A DNA stretch of 64,000 nt, from positions 306,075,236 to 306,139,235 of the forward strand of contig OY282560.1 of the NCBI GenBank assembly GCA_958295665.1. The letters run 5' to 3'. The notes below the pieces were generated by a model. The model searched no databases. It was not told the origin of the DNA and was given only the letters and a program-made list of their open reading frames with translations. The translations under genes and the position numbers were made by a program. Position 1 is the first letter of the stretch. Every line of letters starts with the position of its first letter. Shown here one piece after another: positions 1 to 12,800 of this stretch. The DNA is from Tipula vernalis (Eukaryota; Arthropoda; Insecta; Diptera; Tipulidae).

Positions 1-1899
1 AGAGGCATCAATCATCGAAATCGGAGCACAATTGCAGATTTTCATTAAATTCCTGTCTATAGTTCAGGAGATTTTCCATAAAATTGAATTTTCTACTAAA
101 TGGGTAGAAATATTCGAGCAATCTAAATGCCTGTTGGCATAATAATTACAGGTCTCAACACCTATTGATAAAGGCATCAATCATCGAAATCGGAGCACAA
201 TTGCAGATTTTCATTAAATTCCTGGCCTATGGTTCACGAGATTTTCCATAAAATTGAATTTTCTACGAAATGGGTAGAAATATTCGAGCAATCTAAATGC
301 CCGTTGGCATAATAATTACAGATCTCAACACCTATTGATAGAGGCATCAATCATCGAAATCGGAGCACAATTGCAGATTTTCATTAAATTCCTGGTCTAT
401 AGTTCAGGAGATTTTCCATAAAATTGAATTTTCTGCGAAATGAGAAGAAATATTCGAACAATCTAAATGCCCGATGGCATAATAATTACAGGTCTCAACA
501 CCTATTGATAGAGTCATCAATCATCGAAATCGGAGCACAATTGCAGATTTTCATTAATTTCCTGTCTATAGTTCAGGAGATTTTCCATAAAATTGAATTT
601 TCTACGAAATGGGAAAAATATTCAAGCAATCTTAATGCCCGTTGAATAATAATTACATGTCTCAACACCTACTGAAAGAGTCATCAGTCATCGAAATCGG
701 AGCACAATTGCAGATTTCATTAATTTCCTGGTCTATAGTTCAGGAGATTTTCCATAAAATTGAATTTTCTGCGAAATGAGTAGAAATATTCGAGCAATCT
801 AAATTCCCGATGGCGTTAAAATTACAGGTCTCAACACCTATTGATAGAGTCATCAATCATCGAAATCGGAGCACAATTGCAGATTTTCATTAATTTCCTG
901 TCTATAGTTCAGGAGATTTTCCATACAATTGAATTTTCTACGAAATGGGAAAAATATTCAAGCAATCTAAATGCCTGTTGGCATAATAATTACAGGTCTC
1001 AACACCTATTGATAGAGTCATCAATCATCGAAATCGGAGCACAATTGCAGATTTTTATTAAATTCCTGGTCTATAGTTCAGGAGATTTTCCATAAAATTG
1101 AATTTTCTACGAAATGGGTAGAAATATTCGAGCAATCTAAATGCCCGTTGGCGTAATAATTACAGATCTCAACACCTATTGATAGAGGCATCAATCATCG
1201 AAATCGGAGCACAATTGCAGATTTTCATTAAATTCCTGGTCTATAGTTCAGGAGATTTTCCATAAAATTGAATTTTCTACGAAATGGGTAGAAATATTCT
1301 AGCAATCTAAATGCCCGTTGGCATAGTAATTACATATCTCAACACCTATTGATAGAGGCATCAATCATCGAAATCGGAGCACAATTGCAGATTTTCATTA
1401 AATTCCTGGTCTATAGTTCAGGAGATTTTCCATAAAATTGAATTTTCTACGAAATGGGTAGAAATATTCGAGCTATCTAAATGCCCGTTGGATAATAATT
1501 ACAGGTCTCAACACCTACTGAAAGAGTCATCAGTCATCGAAATCTGAGCACAATTGCAGATTTCATTAATTTCCTGGTCTATAGTTCAGGAGATTTTCCA
1601 TAAAATTGAATTTTCTGCGAAATGAGTAGAAATATTCGAGCAATCTAAATTCCCGATGGCATAATAATTACAGGTCTCAACACCTATTGATAGAGTCATC
1701 AATCATCGAAATCGGAGCACAATTGCAGATTTTTATTAAATTCCTGGTCTATAGTTCAGGAGATTTTCCATAAAATTGAATTTTCTACGAAATGGGTAGA
1801 AATAATCGAGCAATCTAAATGCCCGTTGGCATAATAATTACAGGTCTCAACACCTATTGATAGAGTCATCAATCATCGAAATCGGAGCACAATTGCAGA

Positions 1900-2635
1900 T
1901 TTTCATTAATTTCCTGGTCTATAGTTCAGGAGGTCCTAGTTCAGGAGATTTTACATAAAATTGAATTTTCTACGAAATGGGTAGAAATAATCGAGCAATC
2001 TAAATACCCGTTGTCATAATAATTACAGGTCTCAACACCTATTGATAGAGTCATCAATCATCGAAATCGGAGCACAATTGCAGATTTTCATTAATTTCCT
2101 GGTCTATAGTTCAGGAGATTTTCCATAAAATTGAATTTTCTACGAAATGGGTAGAAATATTCGAACAATCTAAATGCCCGTTGGCAAAAAAATAACAGGT
2201 CTCAGCACCTACTGATAGAGGCATCAATCATCGGAATCGGAGCACAATTGCAGATTTTCATTAATTTCCTGGTCTATAGTTCAGGAGGTCCTAGTTCAGG
2301 AGATTTTACATAAAATTGAATTTTCTACGAAATGGGTAGAAATAATCGAGCAATCTAAATACCCGTTGTCATAATAATTACAGGTCTCAACACCTATTGA
2401 TAGAGTCATCAATCATCGAAATTGGAGCACAATTGCAGATTTTCATTAATTTCCTGGTCTATAGTTCAGGAGATTTTCCATAAAATTGAATTTTCTACGA
2501 AATGGGTAGAAATATTCGAACAATCTAAATGCCCGTTGGCAAAAAAATAACAGGTCTCAGCACCTACTGATAGAGGCATCAATCATCGGAATCGGAGCAC
2601 AATTGCAGATTTTCATTAATTTCCTGGTCTATAGT
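1900..2635. repeat. Dimeric higher-order repeat, 355 bp, tandem
   Basis: A 185-bp monomer (with the 15-bp insertion) followed by a 170-bp monomer (with 'ggcaaaaaaataacag' and 'cggaatcgg') occurs twice in tandem. The insertion lies near 1,931, 2,286 and 2,641, so the spacing is 355 bp each time. Private variants such as 'taaatacccgttgtcat' recur at the same offset, which shows that the pair was duplicated as a unit rather than monomer by monomer. Confidence 0.85.
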
Positions 2636-4724
2636 TCAGGAGGTCCTAGTTCAGGAGATTTTACATAAAATTTAATTTTCTACGAAATGGGTAGAAATTT
2701 TCGAGCAATCTAAATGCCCGTTGGCATAATAATTACAGGTCTCAACACCTATTAATAGAGTCATCAATCATCAAAATCGGAGCACAATTGCAGATTTTCA
2801 TTAATTTCCTGGTCTATAGTTCAGGAGGTCCTAGTTCAGGAGATTTTACATAAAATTGAATTTTCTACGAAATGGGTAGAAATAATCGAGCAATCTAAAT
2901 GCCCGTTGGCATAATAATTACAGGTCTCAACACCTATTGATAGAGGCATCAATCATCGAAATCGGAGCACAATTGCAGATTTTCATTAATTTCCTGGTCT
3001 ATAGTTCAGGAGGTCCTAGTTCAGGAGATTTTACATAAAATTGAATTTTCTACGAAATGGGTAGAAATAATCGAGCAATCTAAATACCCGTTGTCATAAT
3101 AATTACAGGTCTCAACACCTATTAATAGAGTCATCAATCATCAAAATCGGAGCACAATTGCAGATTTTCATTAATTTCCTGGTCTATAGTTCAGGAGGTC
3201 CTAGTTCAGGAGATTTTCCATAAAATAGAATTTTCTACGAAATGGGTAGAAATAATCGAGCAATCTAAATGCCCGTTGGCATAATAATTACAGGTCTCAA
3301 CACCTATTAATAGAGTCATCAATCATCAAAATCGGAGCACAATTGCAGATTTTCATTAATTTCCTGGTCTATAGTTCAGGAGGTCCTAGTTCAGGAGATT
3401 TTACATAAAATTGAATTTTCTACGAAATGGGTAGAAATATTCGAGCAATCTAAATGCCCGTTGTCATAATAATTACAGATCTCAACACCTATTGATAGAG
3501 GCATCAATCATCGAAATCGGAGCACAATTGCAGATTTTCATTAAATTCCTGGTCTATAGTTCAGGAGATTTTCCATAAAATTGAATTTTCTACGAAATGG
3601 GTAGAAATATTCGAGCAATCTAAATGCCTGTTGGCATAATAATTACAGGTCTCAACACCTATTGATAGAGTCATCAATCATCGAAATCGGAGCACAATTG
3701 CAGATTTTCATTAATTTCCTGGTCTATAGTTCAGGAGGTACTAGTTCAGGAGATTTTACATAAAATTGAATTTTCTACGAAATGGGTAGAAATTTTCGAG
3801 CAATCTAAATGCCCGTTGGCATAATAATTACAGGTCTCAACACCTATTAATAGAGTCATCAATCATCAAAATCGGAGCACAATTGCAGATTTTCATTAAT
3901 TTCCTGGTCTATAGTTCTGGAGGTCCTAGTTCAGGAGGTTTTCCATAAAATGGAATTTTCTACGAAATGGGTAGAAATATTCGAGCAATCTAAATGCCCG
4001 TTGGCATAATAATTACAGATCTCAACACCTATTGATAGAGGCATCAATCATCGAAATCGGAGCACAATTGCAGATTTTCATTAATTTCCTGGTCTATAGT
4101 TCAGGAGATTTTCCATAAAATAGAATTTTCTACGAAATGGGTAGAAATAATAGAACAATCTAAATGCCCGTTGGCAAAAAAATAACAGGTCCCAGCACCT
4201 ACTGATAGAGGCATCAATCATCGGAATCGGAGCACAATTGCAGATTTTCATTAAATTCCTGGTCTATAGTTCAGGAGATTTTCCATAAAATTGAATTTTC
4301 TGCGAAATGGGTAGAAATATTCGAGCAATCTAAATGCCCGTTGGCATAATAATTACAGATCTCAACACCTATTGATAGAGGCATCAATCATCGAAATCGG
4401 AGCACAATTGCAGATTTTCATTAAATTCCTGGTCTATAGTTCAGGAGATTTTCCATAAAATTGAATTTTCTACGAAATGGGTAGAAATATTCGAGCAATC
4501 TAAATGCCCGTTGGCATAATAATTACAGATCTCAACACCTATTGATAGAGGCATCAATCATCGAAATCGGAGCACAATTGCAGATTTTCATTAAATTCCT
4601 GGTCTATAGTTCAGGAGATTTTCCATAAAATTGAATTTTCTACGAAATGGGTAGAAATATTCGAGCAATCTAAATGCCCGTTGGCATAATAATTACAGGT
4701 CTCAACACCTACTGAAAGAGTCAT

Positions 4725-6881
4725 CAGTCATCGAAATCGGAGCACAATTGCAGATTTTCATTAATTTCCTGGTCTATAGTTCAGGAGATTTTACATAAAA
4801 TTGAATTTTCTACGAAATGGGTAGAAATATTCGAACAATCTAAATGCCCGTTGGCAAAAAAATAACAGGTCTCAACACCTACTGATAGAGGCATCAATCA
4901 TCGGAATCGGAGCACAATTGCAGATTTTCATTAAATTCCTGGTCTATAGTTCAGGAGATTTTCCATAAAATGGAATTTTCTACGAAATGGGTAGAAATAT
5001 TCGAGCAATCTAAATGCCCGTTGGCATAATAATTACAGATCTCAACACCTATTGATAGAGGTATCAATCATCGAAATCAGAGCACAATTGCAGATTTTCA
5101 TTAAATTCCTGGTCTATAGTTAAGGAGATTTTCCATAAAATTGAATTTTCTACGAAATGGGTAGAAATATTCGAGCAATCTAAATGCCCGTTGGCATAAT
5201 AATTACAGATCTCAACACCTATTGATAGAGGCATCAATCATCGAAATCGGAGCACAATTGCAGATTTTCATTAAATTCCTGGTCTATAGTTCAGGAGATT
5301 TTTCATAAAATTGAATTTTCTACGAAATGGGTAGAAATATTCAAGCAATCTAAATGCCTGTTGGCATAATAATTACAGGTCTCAACACCTATTGATAGAG
5401 TCATCAATCATCGAAATTGGAGCAAAATTGCAGATTTTCATTAAATTCCTGGTCTATAGTTCAGGAGATTTTCCATAAAATTGAATTTTCTACGAAATGG
5501 GTAGAAATATTCGAGCAATCTAAATGCCCGTTGGCATAATAATTACAGATCTCAACACCTATTGATAGAGGCATCAATCATCGAAATCGGAGCACAATTG
5601 CAGATTTTCATTAAATTCCTGTCTATAGTTCAGGAGATTTTCCATAAAATTGAATTTTCTACGAAATGGGTAGAAATATTCGAGCAATTTAATGCCCGTT
5701 GGCATAATAATTACAGGTCTCAACACCTACTGAAAGAGTCATCAATCATCGAAATCGGAGCACAATTGCAGATTTTCATTAATTTCCTGGTCTATAGTTC
5801 AGGAGATTTTCCATAAAATTGAATTTTCTACGAAATGGGTAGAAATATTCAAGCAATCTAAATGCCTGTTGGCATAATAATTACAGGTCTCAACACCTAT
5901 TGATAGAGTCATCAATCATCGAAATCGGAGCACAATTGCAGATTTTCATTAATTTCCTGGTCTATAGTTCAGGAGGTCCTAGTTCAGGAGATTTTACATA
6001 AAATTGAATTTTCTACGAAATGGGTAGAAATAATCGAGCAATCTAAATGCCCGTTGGCATAATAATTACAGGTCTCAACACCTATTGATAGAGGCATCAA
6101 TCATCGAAATCGGAGCACAATTGCAGATTTTCATTAATTTCCTGTCTATAGTTCAGGAGATTTTCCATAAAATTGAATTTTCTACGAAATGGGTAGAAAT
6201 ATTCAAGCAATCTAAATGCCTGTTGGCATAATAATTACAGGTCTCAACACCTATTGATAGAGTCATCAATCATCGAAATCGGAGCACAATTGCAGATTTT
6301 CATTAATTTCCTGGTCTATAGTTCAGGAGTTCCTAATTCAGGAGATTTTCCATAAAATTGAATTTTCTACGAAATGGGTAGAAATATTCAAGCAATCTAA
6401 ATGCCTGTTGGCATAATAATTACAGGTCTCAACACCTATTGATAGAGTCATCAATCATCGAAATCGGAGCACAATTGCAGATTTTCATTAATTCCCTGTT
6501 CTATAGTTCAGGAGGTCCTAGTTCAGGAGATTTTACATAAAATTGAATTTTCTACGAAATGGGTAGAAATATTCGAGCAATCTTAATGCCCGTTGGCATA
6601 ATAATTACAGGTCTCAACACCTACTGAAAGAGTCATCAGTCATCGAAATCGGAGCACAATTGCAGATTTTCATTAATTTCCTGGTCTATAGTCAGGAGAT
6701 TTTTCATAAAATTGAATTTTCTGCGAAATGGGTAGAAATATTCGAGCAATCTAAATTCCTTTTGTCATAATAATTACAGGTCTCAACACCTATTGATAGA
6801 GGCATCAATCATCGAAATCGGAGCACAATTGCAGATTTTCATTAATTTCCTGGTCTATAGTTCAGGAGTTCCTAATTCAGG
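4725..6881. repeat. Satellite segmental duplication, copy 1 (~2.15 kb)
   Basis: About 12 to 13 monomers with a specific series of private variants: 'aaaatggaatttt' near 4,968, 'gttaaggag' near 5,118, 'aaattggagcaaaattg' near 5,413, 'gcaatttaatgcc' near 5,685 and 'gttcctaattcagg' near 6,327. The same series recurs 2,993 bp downstream with very few differences; one that I noticed is 'gtatc' versus 'gcatc' at about 5,051. This is a block duplication inside the array, much younger than the monomers themselves. Confidence 0.88.
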
Positions 6882-7225
6882 AGATTTTCCATAAAATTGA
6901 ATTTTCTACGAAATGGGTAGAAATATTCAAGCAATCTAAATGCCTGTTGGCATAATAATTACAGGTCTCAACACCTATTGATAGAGTCATCAATCATCGA
7001 AATCGGAGCACAATTGCAGATTTTCATTAATTCCCTGTTCTATAGTTCAGGAGGTCCTAGTTCAGGAGATTTTACATAAAATTGAATTTTCTACGAAATG
7101 GGTAGAAATATTCGAGCAATCTTAATGCCCGTTGGCATAATAATTACAGGTCTCAACACCTACTGAAAGAGTCATCAGTCATCGAAATCGGAGCACAATT
7201 GCAGATTTTCATTAATTTCCTGGTC
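6300..7225. repeat. Trimeric higher-order repeat, 539 bp, partial tandem
   Basis: The variant 'gttcctaattcagg' occurs at about 6,327 and 6,866, 539 bp apart (two ~185-bp monomers plus one ~169-bp monomer). The intervening private variants recur in the same order: 'attccctgttctat', 'gcaatcttaatgcc', 'actgaaagagtcatcagtcatcg' and 'ctatagtcaggag'. The second copy is cut short at about 7,230, where the array has a scrambled join. Confidence 0.75.
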
Positions 7226-7717
7226 TATAGTCAGGAGATTTTCATTAATTTCCTGTATATAGTTCAGGAGATTTTCCATAAAATTGAATTTTCTACGAAA
7301 TGGGTAGAAATAATTAAGCAATCTAAATGCCTGTTGGCATAATAATTACAGGTCTCAACACCTATTGATAGAGTCATCAATCATCGAAATCGGAGCACAA
7401 TTGCAGATTTTCATTAATTTCCTGGTCTATAGTTCAGGAGATTTTACATAAAATTGAATTTTCTACGAAATGGGTAGAAATAATCGAGCAATATAAATGC
7501 CCGTTGGCATAATAATTACAGGTCTCAACACCTATTGATAGAGTCATCAATCATCGAAATCGGAGCACAATTGCAGATTTTCATTAATTTCCTGGTCTAT
7601 AGTTCAGGAGATTTTCCATAAAATTGAATTTTCTACGAAATGGGTAGAAATATTCGAGCAATCTAAATGCCTGTTGGCATAATAATTACAGGTCTCAACA
7701 CCTATTGATAGAGTCGT

Positions 7718-9874
7718 CAATCATCGAAATCGGAGCACAATTGCAGATTTTCATTAATTTCCTGGTCTATAGTTCAGGAGATTTTACATAAAATTGAATT
7801 TTCTACGAAATGGGTAGAAATATTCGAACAATCTAAATGCCCGTTGGCAAAAAAATAACAGGTCTCAACACCTACTGATAGAGGCATCAATCATCGGAAT
7901 CGGAGCACAATTGCAGATTTTCATTAAATTCCTGGTCTATAGTTCAGGAGATTTTCCATAAAATGGAATTTTCTACGAAATGGGTAGAAATATTCGAGCA
8001 ATCTAAATGCCCGTTGGCATAATAATTACAGATCTCAACACCTATTGATAGAGGCATCAATCATCGAAATCAGAGCACAATTGCAGATTTTCATTAAATT
8101 CCTGGTCTATAGTTAAGGAGATTTTCCATAAAATTGAATTTTCTACGAAATGGGTAGAAATATTCGAGCAATCTAAATGCCCGTTGGCATAATAATTACA
8201 GATCTCAACACCTATTGATAGAGGCATCAATCATCGAAATCGGAGCACAATTGCAGATTTTCATTAAATTCCTGGTCTATAGTTCAGGAGATTTTTCATA
8301 AAATTGAATTTTCTACGAAATGGGTAGAAATATTCAAGCAATCTAAATGCCTGTTGGCATAATAATTACAGGTCTCAACACCTATTGATAGAGTCATCAA
8401 TCATCGAAATTGGAGCAAAATTGCAGATTTTCATTAAATTCCTGGTCTATAGTTCAGGAGATTTTCCATAAAATTGAATTTTCTACGAAATGGGTAGAAA
8501 TATTCGAGCAATCTAAATGCCCGTTGGCATAATAATTACAGATCTCAACACCTATTGATAGAGGCATCAATCATCGAAATCGGAGCACAATTGCAGATTT
8601 TCATTAAATTCCTGTCTATAGTTCAGGAGATTTTCCATAAAATTGAATTTTCTACGAAATGGGTAGAAATATTCGAGCAATTTAATGCCCGTTGGCATAA
8701 TAATTACAGGTCTCAACACCTACTGAAAGAGTCATCAATCATCGAAATCGGAGCACAATTGCAGATTTTCATTAATTTCCTGGTCTATAGTTCAGGAGAT
8801 TTTCCATAAAATTGAATTTTCTACGAAATGGGTAGAAATATTCAAGCAATCTAAATGCCTGTTGGCATAATAATTACAGGTCTCAACACCTATTGATAGA
8901 GTCATCAATCATCGAAATCGGAGCACAATTGCAGATTTTCATTAATTTCCTGGTCTATAGTTCAGGAGGTCCTAGTTCAGGAGATTTTACATAAAATTGA
9001 ATTTTCTACGAAATGGGTAGAAATAATCGAGCAATCTAAATGCCCGTTGGCATAATAATTACAGGTCTCAACACCTATTGATAGAGGCATCAATCATCGA
9101 AATCGGAGCACAATTGCAGATTTTCATTAATTTCCTGTCTATAGTTCAGGAGATTTTCCATAAAATTGAATTTTCTACGAAATGGGTAGAAATATTCAAG
9201 CAATCTAAATGCCTGTTGGCATAATAATTACAGGTCTCAACACCTATTGATAGAGTCATCAATCATCGAAATCGGAGCACAATTGCAGATTTTCATTAAT
9301 TTCCTGGTCTATAGTTCAGGAGTTCCTAATTCAGGAGATTTTCCATAAAATTGAATTTTCTACGAAATGGGTAGAAATATTCAAGCAATCTAAATGCCTG
9401 TTGGCATAATAATTACAGGTCTCAACACCTATTGATAGAGTCATCAATCATCGAAATCGGAGCACAATTGCAGATTTTCATTAATTCCCTGTTCTATAGT
9501 TCAGGAGGTCCTAGTTCAGGAGATTTTACATAAAATTGAATTTTCTACGAAATGGGTAGAAATATTCGAGCAATCTTAATGCCCGTTGGCATAATAATTA
9601 CAGGTCTCAACACCTACTGAAAGAGTCATCAGTCATCGAAATCGGAGCACAATTGCAGATTTTCATTAATTTCCTGGTCTATAGTCAGGAGATTTTTCAT
9701 AAAATTGAATTTTCTGCGAAATGGGTAGAAATATTCGAGCAATCTAAATTCCTTTTGTCATAATAATTACAGGTCTCAACACCTATTGATAGAGGCATCA
9801 ATCATCGAAATCGGAGCACAATTGCAGATTTTCATTAATTTCCTGGTCTATAGTTCAGGAGTTCCTAATTCAGG
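7718..9874. repeat. Satellite segmental duplication, copy 2 (~2.15 kb)
   Basis: Second copy of the block at 4,725-6,881, offset 2,993 bp. It ends at about 9,874, where copy 1 continues 'caggagattttcc' but copy 2 jumps from 'caggat' directly to 'gaattttctacg', losing about 15 bp. That point is probably a recombination breakpoint. A third, more divergent partial version follows; the marker 'aaattggagcaaaattg' recurs near 10,671. Confidence 0.85.
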
Positions 9875-12800
9875 ATGAATTTTCTACGAAATGGGTAGAA
9901 ATATTCGAGCAATTTAATGCCCGTTGGCATAATAATTACAGGTCTCAACACCTACTGAAAGAGTCATCAATCATCGAAATCGGAGCACAATTGCAGATTT
10001 TCATTAATTTCCTGGTCTATAGTTCAGGAGATTTTCCATAAAATTGAATTTTCTACGAAATGGGTAGAAATATTCAAGCAATCTAAATGCCTGTTGGCAT
10101 AATAATTACAGGTCTCAACACCTATTGATAGAGTCATCAATCATCGAAATCGGAGCACAATTGCAGATTTTCATTAATTCCCTGTTCTATAGTTCAGGAG
10201 GTCCTAGTTCAGGAGATTTTACATAAAATTGAATTTTCTACGAAATGGGTAGAAATATTCGAGCAATCTTAATGCCCGTTGGCATAATAATTACAGGTCT
10301 CAACACCTACTGAAAGAGTCATCAGTCATCGAAATCGGAGCACAATTGCAGATTTTCATTAATTTCCTGGTCTATAGTCAGGAGATTTTTCATAAAATTG
10401 AATTTTCTGCGAAATGGGTAGAAATATTCGAGCAATCTAAATGCCCGTTGGCATAATAATTACAGATCTCAACACCTATTGATAGAGGCATCAATCATCG
10501 AAATCGGAGCACAATTGCAGATTTTCATTAAATTCCTGGTCTATAGTTCAGGAGATTTTCCATAAAATTGAATTTTCTACGAAATGGGTAGAAATATTCA
10601 AGCAATCTAAATGCCTGTTGGCATAATAATTACAGGTCTCAACACCTATTGATAGAGTCATCAATCATCGAAATTGGAGCAAAATTGCAGATTTTCATTA
10701 AATTCCTGGTCTATAGTTCAGGAGATTTTCCATAAAATTGAATTTTCTACGAAATGGGTAGAAATATTCGAGCAATCTAAATGCCCGTTAGCATAATAAT
10801 TACAGATCTCAACACCTATTGATAGAGGCATCAATCATCGAAATCGGAGCACAATTGCAGATTTTCATTAAATTCCTGGTCTATAGTTCAGGAGATTTTC
10901 CATAAAATTGAATTTTCTACGAAATGGGTAGAAATATTCGAGCAATTTAATGCCCGTTGGCATAATAATTACAGGTCTCAACACCTACTGAAAGAGTCAT
11001 CAATCATCGAAATCGGAGCACAATTGCAGATTTTCATTAATTTCCTGGTCTATAGTTCAGGAGATTTTCCATAAAATTGAATTTTCTACGAAATGGGTAG
11101 AAATATTCAAGCAAACTAAATGCCTGTTGGCATAATAATTACAGGTCTCAACACCTATTGATAGAGTCATCAATCATCGAAATCGGAGCACAATTGCAGA
11201 TTTTCATTAATTTCCTGGTCTATAGTTCAGGAGGTCCTAGTTCAGGAGATTTTACATAAAATTGAATTTTCTACGAAATGGGTAGAAATAATCGAGCAAT
11301 CTAAATGCCCGTTGGCATAATAATTACAGGTCTCAACACCTATTGATAGAGGCATCAATCATCGAAATCGGAGCACAATTGCAGATTTTCATTAATTTCT
11401 TGTCTATAGTTCAGGAGATTTTCCATAAAATTGAATTTTCTACGAAATGGGTAGAAATATTCAAGCAATCTAAATGCCTGTTGGCATAATAATTACAGGT
11501 CTCAACACCTATTGATAGAGTCATCAATCATCGAAATCGGAGCACAATTGCAGATTTTCATTAATTTCCTGGTCTATAGTTCAGGAGTTCCTAGTTCAGG
11601 AGATTTTCCATAAAATTGAATTTTCTACGAAATGGGTAGAAATATTCAAGCAATCTAAATGCCTGTTGGCATAATAATTACAGGTCTCAACACCTATTGA
11701 TAGAGTCATCAATCATCGAAATCGGAGCACAATTGCAGATTTTCATTAATTTCATGGTCTATAGTTCAGGAGGTCCTAGTTCAGGAGATTTTACATAAAA
11801 TTGAATTTTCTACGAAATGGGTAGAAATATTCGAGCAATCTAAATGCCCGTTGGCATAATAATTACAGATCTCAACACCTATTGATAGAGGCATCAATCA
11901 TCGAAATCGGAGCACAATTGCAGATTTTCATTAAATTCCTGGTCTATAGTTCAGGAGATTTTCCATAAAATTGAATTATCTACGAAATGGGTAGAAATAT
12001 TCGAGCAATTTAATGCCCGTTGGCATAATAATTACAGGTCTCAACACCTACTGAAAGAGTCATCAGTCATCGAAATCGGACCACAATTGCAGATTTTCAT
12101 TAATTTCCTGGTCTATAGTTCAGGAGATTTTCCATAAAATTGAATTTTCTACGAAATGGGTAGAAATATTCAAGCAATCTAAATGCCTATTGGCATAATA
12201 ATTACAGGTCTCAACACCTATTGATAGAGTCATCAATCATCGAAATCGGAGCACAATTGCAGATTTTCATTAATTTCCTGGTCTATAGTTCAGGAGGTCC
12301 TAGTTCAGGAGATTTTACATAAAATTGAATTTTCTACGAAATGGGTAGAAATCATCAATCATCAAAATCGGAGCAGTCATCAATCATCAAAATCGGAGCA
12401 CAATTGCAGATTTTCATTAATTTCCTGGTCTATAGTTCAGGAGGTCTTAGTTCAGGAGATTTTACATAAAATTGAATTTTCTACGAAATGGGTAGAAATA
12501 ATCGAGCAATCTAAATGCCCGTTGGCATAATAATTACAGGTCTCAACACCTATTGATAGAGTCATCAATCATCGAAATCGGAGCACAATTGCAGATTTTC
12601 ATTAATTTCCTGTCTATAGTTCAGGAGGTCCTAGTTCAGGAGATTTAACATAAAATTGAATTTTCTACGAAATGGGTAGAAATAATCGAGCAATCTAAAT
12701 ACCCGTTGGCATAATAATTACAGGTCTCAACACCTATTGATAGAGTCATCAATCATCGAAATCGGAGCACAATTGCAGATTTTCATTAATTTCCTGGTCT

